Source: Catenaria anguillulae PL171 (lineage: Eukaryota > Blastocladiomycota > Blastocladiomycetes > Blastocladiales > Catenariaceae). From it: a stretch of 64,000 bases of DNA. Position 1 is the first letter of the stretch; every line of letters starts with the position of its first letter. Of the stretch, positions 1 through 10,883 are shown one piece after another. A program made the position numbers and the translations under genes. The stretch covers positions 248,001 through 312,000 of the forward strand of contig MCFL01000024.1 of the NCBI GenBank assembly GCA_002102555.1, given 5' to 3'. Below the pieces are notes generated by a model, which worked only from the letters and a program-made list of their open reading frames with translations, was not told the DNA's origin and ran no database searches.

Positions 1-602
1 AAAGGTCGAGGCTGAATGGCGGCGGCGGCGGCGGCGGCGGCGGTGCATGCTGTTGCACCAGCGGTGGTGGGGTATGCTGGGGCTCGTGCTCTGTTGGCAA
101 GGTCGCTGGGTGCGGCTCGACATTTGGATCGTCGACATGCGGCGAGAAAGGTTGATGTCTGTTATCCGGATGCCCTCGATCGGAGCGAGGGCTGCGTGGC
201 GAGAACGGTGCCGCCTGCCGTTGCCCTCGGTATCGTGAAGTATCTCGACGGTCGTTGGAGTAATCACCACGGCCGCCACGCCTCGAAGTGGAATCGACAT
301 CGCCATGCTGGTTGGAAAAGCCGTTGCGGCTGCGCTCGTGATTGTCCCGCTCGCCCTCCAAGTCTCGGTCCCCATCTCTGCCATCTTCCCTGCCGTATTG
401 ACCTCGGCCACGGCCGCTTCTCCCACCGCCTCCTCGCTTGCCTTGGTAGCGGTCTCGTCCCCCACTTTGACCGCCGCGGCCGCCGCCATTGGGCCGTTCG
501 TTTCTCTCGCGGTACCCGTCTGGATGCGCCCACGGTATGAACTCATGGTGTCGTGATTGTTGCCGGGAGTTGTAATTACATAAAACGTCTTGCATGGACT
601 GA
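1..602 (-). CDS. Arg-Gly-rich protein, cut by window edge
   Basis: On the minus strand one frame stays open from about 602 to base 1. It encodes a basic, low-complexity protein with RG/RGG runs (for example GGGRGGQSGGRDRYQGKR) followed by a Pro/His-rich stretch and a run of prolines encoded by the GGC repeat at 20-43. RGG-box composition is typical of RNA-binding proteins, but I see no folded domain and cannot name the family. The protein continues beyond the window on its C-terminal side. Its start is uncertain: in-frame ATGs lie at 595 and 613, and a CAG acceptor at 603-605 could join it to an upstream exon. Two other frames are also open across part of this stretch, so the frame choice rests on composition only. 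Confidence 0.4.
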
Positions 603-1037
603 CTGATGAGCATGGCCGTTCATCGATATCATCCGAGGTCGCCGCCGGTTTGACAATATGATGGCGCCGCAGGGTGGTGCCGCCATCGCAAACGCCGACT
701 GGGGAGCCGAAAGATGTGGCCTGGCTTTTCTCCTCGCCGCGGCATCGCATCTGTCCTGCTATGGACCGATGGCTTGGTGGCTTCTGTGAGTCCACTCGGT
801 TCAGAGGCAACGAGTCAACCATCAAATCAAGAACGGGCGGTATATACAGATGTCTCGTGAATAGCACGCAGAGCATGCAGGAGCAGGAGGGCGCAACGGC
901 CGTCCGGACCATGCCCAGGAAAACAAGAAAAGAGAAAGGAAAATGAAGATGAAAGGGATACAAAGTCAACGACAGTCAACTCGACAACACGTCTTGGGAC
1001 TTGATCGAATCGCGTCGGTTGGCAAGCGGGCGGTTAC
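603..1037. other. Gap between two minus-strand coding segments
   Basis: I find no supportable gene in these 435 bases. The right end abuts a strong donor-like sequence on the minus strand (GTAAGT at 1041-1036) that overlaps the stop codon of the STF2-like reading frame. The left end has a CAG acceptor at 605-603. The phases match if the whole segment is one intron, although it would be far longer than the other introns here. Confidence 0.3.
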
Positions 1038-1235
1038 TTACTCCTTCTTTTCTGACGAGGCCGCCGTGGTCGGCTCACGCTCGAGCTCCTCCATGGCATC
1101 TTCAATCTCGTCGTCGAGATTGCCCCAGTTGCCCTTGCCGCCGCCGTGCTTCTTTTCGCCCTTGGTGCCGCCGTTGCGCGCAACATGGCGGTCCTTGGTG
1201 GCCGCGCCGCCAGTTGGAGCAGGTCCGAGAGTCAT
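1038..1235 (-). CDS. Small STF2/HABP4-like protein
   Basis: This is a 65-residue reading frame whose centre reads RHVARNGGTKGEKKHGGGKG followed by NWGNLDDEIEDAMEELE. The G-GKGNWG-DEI core is the signature I associate with the yeast STF2/TMA10 group and the HABP4/PAI-RBP1 (Stm1-like) family. These are small, disordered, ribosome- or ATPase-associated stress proteins. The start ATG at 1235 is the first in the frame and is followed by a short neutral leader. The stop overlaps GTAAGT, so the protein may instead be spliced into a longer one, possibly the RG-rich protein to the left. The gene is divergent from the seven-helix gene that starts at 1862. Confidence 0.5.
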   Translation of the reverse strand: MTLGPAPTGGAATKDRHVARNGGTKGEKKHGGGKGNWGNLDDEIEDAMEELEREPTTAASSEKKE

Positions 1236-1861
1236 GGTTGGTGTTTGGTGAGATTTGGGTGGTAGAAAGCTATGTGACAGACAGCCAAGGAGCGGAGGCG
1301 CGCGTCAGCTATGGCCCAGGCGTGACTGGCAGTCGGTCTCAATCCATGAGGAGACATGACATACATGGAACGATGTGTGACGTGAGACGCAACACTTGCA
1401 ATTGAGAGAGGTAAGGATTGGTAATGGTTAAGGTACTTATGGGGAGTTGGCAGTGAGAGAGCGAGGGCAGCTGGGTCGGCAACAGCACCTTTTTATATCC
1501 TTGCCCAATTTCTCATGAACTTTGTCGATCGACCCAACTCAAAGTGAGGACGCGTGTGGTTGAGTCAACCACCGTCATGTTGACGAGGAGGTATGTACGT
1601 TTGTATGTACCCCGAGTACAGCTACGAATCGTTATCGATATCATTGCTGTACGGCATTGGTTTTATTTTTTTTTTTTCGATTCTCGACGTTCAATCTCCA
1701 TCTGACACAAAGTCACTGTGCCCGAGTCAAATGTTGTTCGCAAACATTTTATATTATACATGGACGGCCCTCAACTCACACTCATTCACGTGTCGACACC
1801 ATCGTCCATCCCTTTTCAGCACCAGACCCACTGCAACCGCCAATCCGGTATCGAGAGAAAC
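1236..1861. promoter_or_regulatory. Shared promoter region of two divergent genes
   Basis: 626 bases separate the STF2-like start (minus) from a seven-helix gene start (plus). A TATA-like ATATAAAA reads on the minus strand at 1498-1491. A second, ATTTTATATTATA, reads on the plus strand near 1746-1758, about 105 bases before the plus-strand ATG. A T run lies at about 1667-1678. I see no other gene. Confidence 0.4.
1746..1758 (+). promoter_or_regulatory. TATA-like element of seven-helix gene A
   Basis: An AT-only stretch (TTTTATATTATA) lies about 105 bases upstream of the chosen ATG at 1862, in otherwise balanced sequence. Confidence 0.35.
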
Positions 1862-2980
1862 ATGATGGCCGGATTTCTTACACAAGATCCATTTCAATGG
1901 TCACTCGAGTCACTGGTTCTCCCCGGCAACCTATACCTCCTGATTTCAGCTCTATTCAGAGCGACCCGACTCCATGCGAGGAGCAAACAACCGTATTACC
2001 TGAGCCTCATGTGTCTTGCGACCTTGCGCCTTATTGATATCATCATTAATACCTACTCGACCTTGCTTCCAACACAAGAAGCCAATCCTCACTTTATGGC
2101 TCAACTGGTTGTTGAGTACTTCGCAGGAACCGGGTTTACAATTCTCAATACTGGCCGGCTCTATCGGTTGTCGTATCTCTGGGCGCCCACTCTTGTCCGC
2201 AGCTGGATTGGGTTGGCGTGTGTTTCCTGTCTCACCTACACATGCACTACGATTGCAATGCTCTACCTGTATGCCACGGGTCAAATGGTCACCGATCCAG
2301 CCTCTTACTACTATGCCAATGTCGGCTACTCGGTTTGGACCATCTTTGACAGTCTGCTCAATGCGGCCGTTTCATTGACTTTTGTTTGGCATTTGCGCTC
2401 CAATGAATCGGCCAAAATCAGCAGTCAACAGCGGCAAAAGGGGACAACAACTGGCGCCATTGTATTGCGACAAGGCCTAATGCCTCTCTTGACGGAAATT
2501 CAGTTTATTTTGGCGACCGAGTGCACATTTGTCATTCTGACGGCCGTACAGCAAATGATTGATCCTTCGTGGGACTACATGTGGAGCTGCTACTTCTTGG
2601 CCGAGGCCTATCGATTACATGCATTTGTTGAGTCCGTTTTCTTCTTCCTCGATGTATCCTCGAGACGTGCCCCAATTGATTCCGCATTTTGCAGATTCCT
2701 CCACCGACTTCAACGCATTATGAGGAGCAAGAACATTCCCTCTCAACCGCCTGCATCCTCCTCTGCATCTGCCCGACAATCTGGCTCATTCCTGAGCTCT
2801 ACATTCGCTTCCAGCGCATCCAGCGCCGGCCCGCATCATGACAAACGTCAAGGCAAGCGTGGGAAAGGCGAAATCATCAGCCGTTCCCAATTCGTCTCTT
2901 CCCTGAGTGCGGAATCCCAACTCCCTTCGACCCTATCGCCAGGCGCCAAAGGAAGCCGTAGTCCAGGCGCTTGGAGGTAA
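1862..2980 (+). CDS. Seven-helix membrane protein, family member A
   Basis: This is a single long exon encoding about 372 residues if translation starts at the ATG pair at 1862/1865. Seven hydrophobic segments can be counted, beginning in SLESLVLPGNLYLLISALF and ending in the helix around DPSWDYMWSCYFLAEAYRL, with FLHRLQRIMRSKN just inside the membrane. A Ser/Ala/Lys-rich tail follows. It is clearly paralogous to the genes at 3943, 8998 and 56164: all share the DP-x-W helix and the start of helix 1. I do not recognise a named receptor family. The frame ends at 2980, but GGAG|GTAAGT at 2976 is a strong donor and the +1 frame stays open to about 3058, so the C-terminus could extend. The start is chosen because a TATA-like element lies about 105 bases upstream and the hydrophobic part begins soon after. 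Confidence 0.7.
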   Translation: MMAGFLTQDPFQWSLESLVLPGNLYLLISALFRATRLHARSKQPYYLSLMCLATLRLIDIIINTYSTLLPTQEANPHFMAQLVVEYFAGTGFTILNTGRLYRLSYLWAPTLVRSWIGLACVSCLTYTCTTIAMLYLYATGQMVTDPASYYYANVGYSVWTIFDSLLNAAVSLTFVWHLRSNESAKISSQQRQKGTTTGAIVLRQGLMPLLTEIQFILATECTFVILTAVQQMIDPSWDYMWSCYFLAEAYRLHAFVESVFFFLDVSSRRAPIDSAFCRFLHRLQRIMRSKNIPSQPPASSSASARQSGSFLSSTFASSASSAGPHHDKRQGKRGKGEIISRSQFVSSLSAESQLPSTLSPGAKGSRSPGAWR

Positions 2981-3942
2981 GTCAATGGAAGGTATCTCGC
3001 GATCGGTGTCCCTGATGGGTCGCCTTCGCCTTTGGCACGACGCAGAGGTTGGTCGGTGAAACGATTTCCTAGTAACTCTGGATGGTTCCCAAGAGCACGG
3101 TTTCAACGCACAGACCAAGAGTCAAACCAGAGTCACGTACGATCGTAAGCGGGCGGTGGGTGAATGGGTGGGGGAACTGAAATCTGGACAAGTCAAGCAA
3201 CTCGAGAGCCTTTTGCACGCCAGCCGCAGCCGCTGACGCAAATTGCGACCTCATGGGCAGACGGCTATGTGCAATCATGTTGCATTGCAATCCCTCATCA
3301 AAGTTCATACCCACATTTAATCTTAGGAAGAGTTATACGCTCGCGAAGCATCAGCATCATCATATCATCATACACATGCGAAAAAGTGTGTCCAACTCGT
3401 GTGCACTTCTCCACGAGAAGTATATATATGACAGCTCTCGACTGTTTGCTGACGCTCAGAATCCGCGAGCCTCAACGCATTATCTCCTTCACGAAACAGT
3501 TTCGCACATCAGCTGTCGTTGGTCTGCCATTCTGCTGCTGGGGCGGGCACGAATCGCAGCTCGTCCGCAAATTCGCAAAATGATCTCGCAATCATCCTCT
3601 GCAAGTAGACGCATTGCATTCACTTGGTCCGTTAGTCAATGCTCTGCTTCTTTCCGGTTACCCTCCTTACACTCCCAATGCAACATGCATCGAGAATGAA
3701 GTGATCAGCCAGCCCGCATTCCGCGTTGGGCATGGGCTTCCCGCGTATGCACGCAAGGCGTCACCCGGTTCTGCTTTCTCGTACAGCTTGCCCATTTCTT
3801 GCATGTATCCTCGGCTCCTGGCCTGTTCACCAGGCTCCGAACCACCAGATTACCACACTTCCGCCTGCCTCCTCCGTTCCTTGCTTGAGTGATCACAAAC
3901 CATCCATGCTATAAACACTTGAGCTCACATCCCACGCCAATG
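2981..3942. other. Intergenic region between seven-helix genes A and B
   Basis: No gene is supported here. The first 80 bases may hold a 3' exon of gene A. TATATATATG near 3420-3429 could be a core promoter for gene B or for an upstream non-coding exon. GCAG just before GTCCCTGGAG at 3952 could be a splice acceptor within gene B's first codons. Confidence 0.3.
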
Positions 3943-5616
3943 CACATTCGCAGGTCCCTGGAGTCTTTTGTCCTGCCCTCCAATCTTTTCCTCCTGGTCT
4001 ACGTCCTATTCCACGGTTCCCGCAGGTACAAGCGCACCAACATCTCGTACTACCTCGTTCTATCCCTGCTTGCCCTCGCGCGCCTCGTCGATGTCGCCAT
4101 CAACACATATGCTTCGTATCTCTCGCTCGCAAAAGCCAATCCGCATTACATGCTCCAGGCTGTTGCCGAATTCGCTGCCGGCGCCGGTTTCACGGTGCTC
4201 AACATGACTCGACTGTTCCGCCTTGCACCGTGCCGGGCCTGGAGCCCAAAGCTCGTGTATTCGCTTACCGTGGGGACAGCCGCAAGCGTGGCCATGTACC
4301 TGGCGGTAACGTGCTTGACTGTGTACCTGTATTTTGTCGGCGAAATGGGCGAGGACAGTCCCGCGTATCGGTTCAGCAACGAGGTGTTTTCAGTGTGGAG
4401 CATCTACGATGCCGTGTTGAATGCGGGAATCTCCTTTGCGTTTGTATGGTGGCTTCGAAGCTTGGCAGGCGGTGGGAGGTCGTCTAAGGCAGCCGAGGAT
4501 GCGAAAGCGGCCGAGGCAGCGACGGTGGCGACAGGTAACGCGGGCGGAGGATTCACGGCGCCCAACGTACGGCCCGAGCTGCTGATACTCCTGACCGAGA
4601 TAAAATGGTTGCTCGCGACTGAGTGTACGCTCGCCATTTCCGCAACAACGATGCAATTGGTTGCCCCTGACTTGGATCCGTTGTGGTCTGTCAACTTGAC
4701 TGTCGAGGCATTCCGCTTGTTTGTTTTCATCAAGTGCGTCTTCATCTCCTTGCGCTCATGCTGGTCTCTGGTCGCAAGACGATCCATGACTTACCGGCAT
4801 ATGGATCACGATTGATCCTATAGTTTTCTCATTCGCCTCAATAAGGTCATGCGCGCAAAGCAAATCCACAGCGGCAGCAAAGACCCGTGCACAGATTTTC
4901 TTCCCTTCGATTCCGACCCCAGCAACCACGGCACACTTGCATTTCCTTCATTCTTTGGTAAATCCTCCCTCCCGATCTTTACTCCAAACACGTTTCCCAT
5001 CTCAGCCACCAACGGTACCCCTTGCTCCTCGGCGTCTACATGCACCTGCTCGCTCAAATCGCGGCTTCTCCGCATGCTCCGCTCGCCACTCCACTCTTCC
5101 ACTCACCCCGATATGCAATCGCTCATCACGCGGCCCGCACAGCCTCACCCGCACTCGGCTCGCAGGTCCGAGACGACACGCGCATCGCCGCCACCGCCCG
5201 CTGGCGTGGACAATGGGTCGTATGTGCTGACGCCGGTTGCGTCGAACATGCCGATCTCGCTCGGATGGGACACGCTGGGCATGAGTGGCGGGCTGTCGAG
5301 GCACAACTCGGTGCGATCACCCATGCACTCGCAGCACGGGCATGTTGGGCCAAGGCTAGGCGCGGGAGGTGCACCAGGACTGGGGCAAAGTCCAAGGCAA
5401 TCGTGGTTGGTGGCGACGGTTGCGGCGGCAAGGGATAGGGATAGCCAGATTCAACAGCATCCGATCGAGATGATGGGGTCGGCACATCGGTTACCGACGC
5501 AGCGGAATCATCCAGGACGGGCATTTGCATCGTCACTTGTGCCGACTGGCGAGGGAAACATCAGTTCGTCCACTCAAGTTGGTTCAAGTCTCGGCGGGGC
5601 GAACGTGGCTGCATGA
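3943..5616 (+). CDS. Seven-helix membrane protein, family member B, long tail
   Basis: Two exons (3943-4733, 4824-5616) with a 90 bp intron (GTGCGT...CTATAG, phase 2) give 527 residues. Exon 1 carries seven hydrophobic segments, starting with RRSLESFVLPSNLFLLVYVL and ending with PDLDPLWSVNLTVEAFRLFV. The splice restores FLIRLNKVMRAKQ, which aligns with FLHRLQRIMRSKN of paralog A and so supports this intron. The roughly 250-residue tail is rich in Ser, Pro, His and Gly and looks like a disordered cytoplasmic region. Its adjacency and shared helix motifs indicate that A and B arose by local duplication. The ligand and function are unknown to me. The ATG at 3943 places the conserved SLES motif at the same distance as in paralog A; an in-frame ATC-rich extension back to 3889 is also open. 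Confidence 0.72.
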
Positions 5617-6226
5617 GGAATCCGTTCATTAATTGCCATCATAGCATTCTGGATTCACGTTTGATTCCAATCGCACTGTGTTTTCACACATCACTTTGTA
5701 AATATACACGCATGTGCAAATTTGCCGAGTTGTGAAGCTGTGGGATTGCTGCGTGCGCCAGGATGGGCCCGTGGCGGTTGGGTTTTGTCATTGAACTTTT
5801 TTGCGTTGGTGCTTTTTTTTTCTTTTTTTTTTGAACACCGTTTGTTTTTTTGTCTTTGGCAGTTCCCCACCACCCAGTGTCCTTTCTTGCCCCCGCTCTT
5901 CTTTCTCCTCCCCGCCCCCCCTTTTTGCACTTTCTTGTCCCCCCCCCCCAAACCTCTTTGTGGCTCATGACAACTGACCATTTGGGTTGGTTGTGGTGGG
6001 TCACATCCCGCTTGTATTTGGCTTGACCCCGATCATGTTTCTCCAAATTCTTGACGGGTAGCGCTTCGTGGCACGTCAAAATACACAGACCTGTTCGCAT
6101 GGAAACACGCGTCATTGATGATTGGTGTTATGTAGTTGGCTTGAAGTCAATTGTGTCCCAAATGAATTTATAGACAAGTCCACCGAATCGCAATACAACC
6201 CAAAGCAACGCATTTACATTATAGCC
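5617..6226. other. Intergenic region with homopolymer runs
   Basis: No gene is seen. Long T runs (about 5813-5832) and a C run (about 5940-5950) lie downstream of seven-helix gene B. TTTATAGA at about 6167-6174 may be the TATA element of the CFAP206 gene. Confidence 0.35.
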
Positions 6227-8886
6227 ATGTCTACTGGCCTACTACCGGGGGGTCTTCCTGCCGCCACGTCGACCGACGACAATGTCGTCAAACACATTCT
6301 GAAATCCATCGAGTCGCGTGTCCTGGTCGTCCGCCGCCAACGCGCTGAGGCCGCAGCTGCAGCGGCGGCAAAGGAGCGGACAGACGCGGCCATTCGTGGA
6401 GCAGGCCAGGCGTCCGTGATTCCTCCGTCGGCGTTCGCACAAACGTTGCCCGCTGGTGTCTTGGGAGGCGGTGGTCTGGCGGGAACCGGTGCGGGGACGG
6501 CTGGAGCAGCTGGAGTGGGAACGGCGCCATCGAGTGCGGCGGCTTCAAGCTCCATGGCCGTCACGGATACCTTGGCGGCGTTTGTGGTGAGGGCCGTCGT
6601 GTTGAATCCTGGAAATGGGTTCAAGCTGGATGCCGTATTTAATCGCCAAGACGTTGAGCGGCTGATTGAGGTACACTCTGTTTCAGTGCCAAAAACCATC
6701 GCAATGTTGTGTGGCTCTCAGCTTACATGCCGCGACCATTTAGACCTCGTCCATGTTTATTGCCAACGATGGCCACCCAGAATCCGAAACCGTGAAAATG
6801 CAAGTCTACTTCGACTCGACCTTTCCCCAGCAAGCCGAATACCTGCACCGCGAAAAGCAAGCCCGCAAAGCCACAGTTGCCCCAATCTTGCGCGACATCA
6901 CCGACTGGTCGTCGCAGGCTAACATGACGCGCCAGGGGTCTGGGCTTCTGTCGCTGACGGCACTCGAGGGTCTGTATCGCAAGATTGTGGGCTATGTCCT
7001 ACTTAAATCGGCCATGGGCAATCCGACCGATGCGCAGGTTGCGCGCGAGGCGTCAGTTGCGCTCGAGTCAGTTTTCCCTCAGAGTGAGGTGGCGACATTC
7101 TTGGGATTGGCCCGACCGGACAAGGAGAAGCAGTTGAATGGTCTGTCCCAGTTGGTGGCCGGCATTCGGCTGTTCAATCGCCATGTGAATCGTGCAAGCA
7201 AGGACAAGATTGAGAATCGTACGTCCAGTTTTTGACCCAGGTGACGACAATATAGCATGAGTCCAGTACCAACGCCTGCAATTCGCGCGTGTTTTCAGTC
7301 CCGGAGCTTTGCTCACGCGAAATCAAGGAGGCATTCAGCATCCTGCAAGACCGGACCAAGGACGCTGAGCGTAAAATCAGGCAGCTGACGGCCATCTTGT
7401 CCAACCCCTTCATGGACGCCATCCCCTCCCTCTCTCCACTCCATGCGGAGCTCAATCTGCATTTGACTCAATGCCTCACATTCTACCGCCAACTGCTTAT
7501 TTACCTGGACGCGATCCGCGAACAGCTCGAAAACTCGAGCTCGGCCCTGCGTGCCCTGGATGACCGCATGGCCACGTGCTTGGCCGACCTGACAAATGCA
7601 TGCCGCGCACGTTCAGCGGTCCCTGTCGACCAAGTGTACCCAAAGTTCATGGAGCTGGCTGTTGTGTGGCAAGGATTTCAAGACGAGCTGTTCTTGGACG
7701 CTTTCCGACGCGGGGTGTTGGACACGTTGATTGGATTCGAGCAAGGGGTTCGGACGGCTGGAATCGCCGGATGTGTGAGTGAATGGACTGCGGCCCGCAA
7801 CACGCTTGTGGGCGGCAAGGACGCCAATCTATCCGTGGACACCAAGACACGGTCAAGGGAAGACGCCCTCGGCCGCGATTTGCGCGACCTGCTCCACCAT
7901 TCCCCGGAGCCCGTGCGGACAGCAGCGGAAACAACGCCAATTGAGCCCTCGCCGCTGCCAGACGAGCAAATTGTGAGTGCTGCGGCCGTGCTGCAAGTCG
8001 AGCTGGCGCAAGCCGCACGGAAAGGCGAAAGTCAAAGTCACCACCACTTTGGGTCCTTGGACATTTTGCATCCGGGAAATACGGCACAATACTACAAGCT
8101 TCCCGTCGAGTTTGGGGGATTCTGTCCAGTGACACTTGTGTCGGGAGTGTCAAAGGGGACTGTGGTGCCTGGGAACTGGAACTATGGCGTCGTCAAGTAT
8201 CACGACAAGTTGTATGCCTTCCGCGGGCCAGAAGAGGCAAAGAAGTTTGCACAATCGCCGGATCAGTACGCTCCGTTTCCTTGGCTTGGTTGTCGTCATC
8301 AAGACATGCTCACCAAGGAAACAAAAAACTGTGGGTAGACTGCTGATGAAGGTGTTGGACCTTGCTCGTGAGCGAATGGGTCTTGTCCAGCTTTTGCAAC
8401 TCTATGGCTACTTTCCGTCCATTCGTGCGCTCGAAAATGTGTGACTTGCTGCCGTTCTCAAACGATATCTCTCCACCATCTTTGCTAACTCTCTGCGTTT
8501 CTCACGTATGAAAGGCCGAATCCTTGACTCGCCAAGCTCTGCTGGGTCAACGCCCGCTCGTGTGCGAAGCCGGCACCCAGGTCGACACCCACTTGATTGA
8601 CAAGTGGATCGACCCGAAATACGAGTGGAACGAATGGGCCATGCGGCGACGTGCCCTCATGCTCGTCAATTTACGGACAAAGGCCACTCATGGCGCTCAA
8701 ACACACCAGAGCCACTTTCGACGTGACACGCATGCCCAAGTATTCCCACCACGCGATGTCGAGGTGCAGACCAAGCGCGAGCAGGCGACTGGGATGCCAA
8801 AGTTGGAAATGAAGCTGCCGCCGGCGCTTTTGGGAATTGCGGGGGCATACCGGACAGAGAAGAAGGAGAGTGGGGCTGGGCATTGA
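6227..8886 (+). CDS. CFAP206: CFAP206, cilia- and flagella-associated protein
   Basis: Five exons (6227-6670, 6744-7218, 7299-8265, 8339-8438, 8515-8886) with four introns of 73-80 bp give 785 residues; the arithmetic is exact. CFAP206 is an axonemal protein that docks radial spoke 2 and the dynein c complex on the outer doublets. Recognisable family blocks are ETVKMQVYFDSTFPQQAEYL near residues 165-185, FGGFCPVTLVSGVSKGTVVPG with a following GVVKYHDKLYAFRGPEEAK near 590-640, LLQLYGYFPSIRAL, and the C-terminal TQVDTHLIDKWIDPKYEWNE with WAMRRRALMLVNLRTKATHG. The N-terminus has an Ala/Gly-rich insert, so the protein is longer than I recall for animal forms. Intron 4 contains a textbook GCTAAC branch site. 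Presence of this gene shows that the species makes motile flagella. Confidence 0.93.
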
Positions 8887-8997
8887 ACGGTGTTGGTAAC
8901 TCTAGAGCTTTCACACCTGAAATTTGACCCGCGCATGACTCAAAGTGTTTTGCCCATCAAACCCAATGCAATCAATAATTGTTGAAATTTCAATGCC

Positions 8998-10242
8998 ATG
9001 AGCACCTCCACTGTAGCCGACCCAGCACCGACCGATACGGCTCCGCCAGCGCCAGTGCAATTTACCATCACCGATGTTCGTGTCACGCTTGCTAATTCTG
9101 CCCGTGACAGTTTTCGCGCTTGTCTGACGGTCGCTTAACATCAAAACGGTCTGAAATTAGTGGTACTTTGTATGGTCGACCGAAAGCTGGTTCTTGGGCC
9201 TGATTCTTTACATCAACACGGCCACCGTCTTTGGCTCTCTGTGGCTTAACTGGACGGCACGAATGCAGCTGGGCCAATGCTGGACGCTCGCAACGATTTC
9301 CGCTGCGGCCTTTGCAAACATCATCATAACGAGTTTCCGTACAACAATCCTGTCCGACTACCCCCGGTTCCAGGCCTTGGGTATTGCACAAAGCGTCCTT
9401 GAATGGGCAATGATATTGGGCGTGCTGTACCTCAATTTCACGCGTGTCGTGAATCAGTTTCATACGCCGCAAGGCATGGGGATTGCGTGGTCACCAAGTA
9501 TCACAAGGGCGCTCAAGGCAGGCGTGGTGACGTCTGGGATCTTCGCAACGGTAGCCTATGTCATGTACATTGCGGCATATGCGAGGGGAGAATCCAGCTT
9601 TTCCATGGCAGATATCGTTTATGCTTGTGCGCACGCTGTGATATTTCACCTCTTCACATCTTTCAGTGAGTGACAAACTAAGGTCTTTGTTTACGTACAG
9701 GGTCCGGCATCTTCGATGCGCTCGTTCACTCTCTGTTGTCTCTGTCGCTGGCCTACTTTTTCCAGCGCACCATCGAGTCATCGCCCAGTCTGCAGCCAAC
9801 AGGAGGCAAAATGAGCCGCGCGCAAACCAAGGCTACCCGTCTCATCCGCTCAACGCAAATGTTTCTCGTGTTGGAAAACCTGCCGATTGTCATCTTCAAC
9901 ATTGTGCGCCTGGGAGCTCCCGAGTTTGATCCGCAATGGTCGCTCATTTACTTTTTCGAAACATTACGGCTGCGCTTCTTTCTTGCGTAAATACGTTGTT
10001 TCATATCGTTCTTCTCCATTGTGACATTTTGCCTGACAATATTATTGCTTTCTCGCCACAGCTCATTTGTGACGCTGTTCGAGTTTGACAAGCTCATCAA
10101 CTGGCAAGGCGGCACAGGTGCTGGGAACTCGACGGGTGGAGCTTCTTCGTCTCAGGATCATTCAGCGACCAAGAGCCACACACCCGAATCAACGCTGACC
10201 ATACCTGTTCCTCCGCAAAAGTCTGCTGTTGTGTCATCGTGA
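8998..10242 (+). CDS. Seven-helix membrane protein, family member C
   Basis: Four exons (8998-9075, 9161-9665, 9701-9986, 10062-10242) encode 349 residues, with all splice phases consistent. The protein has a short Thr/Pro/Ala leader, then WYFVWSTESWFLGLILYINT (helix 1) and further hydrophobic helices, then PEFDPQWSLIYFFETLRLRF near residues 270-290, and a short Ser/Gly/Thr-rich tail. The DPQW helix ties it to the paralogs at 1862, 3943 and 56164, and it is closest to the one at 56164. The second intron is only 35 bp (GTGAGT...TACAG), well below the usual size here. It starts 111 bp after CFAP206 on the same strand. I cannot name the family. Confidence 0.72.
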
Positions 10243-10883
10243 GCACCACCGCGCTCGAGTCAGCTACGAAGGAAGACTGATGCATTTCCCACCCATGCGC
10301 ATTTAATTTTTTCGTTGAACCTGTGGTGATTGTTGCCGTGAGTATACATACTATCTTCTCGTGTGGGCGGTGCTACTTGGAGCGAAACAGGTTAGAAGGC
10401 ACGTCAAGGAGGGGAAGGGCGTGCACATGCACGCACAGTATAAAGGATTTACATGAGGAAAAAAGAATATTATGCAAACCAGCGAAGGTAAGAATAAACA
10501 TGATCATTGGACGTTTTCGAAGTGGGAAGACGTGGCCATGGGCTGTCCCATGTGGAAGCACAGCTCATCGTAAGTAGCACAGCATGCACCGTCTGGCGTC
10601 GGCCTTGGCCTTGTTGACGGCCGATCTGAAACGGCCGCCACTTTGGGAACTCGTCCTGACTCGGACGTGGGACCATCAGGATGACATGACAAGTTCGACA
10701 CTTATGGTCAGCGTTTATGAATCAATCAATGGGATTTACTCAAGGGAAAGCCATCCAGTCAAATACACTCTATGCATTGCCTTTGACCCTCGCTCGGGAC
10801 ACAGCGATTAATCCAGTCACGACTCAGCAACACCTCACGTCTTCACCGCGGCCGCCCCTTCGAGTCGCGGCCTTCAGTATCCC
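10243..10883. other. Intergenic region
   Basis: I see no supportable gene, RNA or repeat in these 641 bases. Several short frames are open, but none has a recognisable product. The right end must contain the promoter of the Ser-rich gene at 10884. Confidence 0.35.

Noticed and set aside
16-540. Plus-strand open frame beginning with an Ala run
   Set aside because: It is the complement of the GGC repeat and the RG-rich minus-strand frame. Its composition after the repeat is mixed Arg/His/Cys, typical of an antisense frame.
5722-5970. Open frame rich in Phe and Pro
   Set aside because: Produced by T and C homopolymer runs; no start context, no family, no splice partner.
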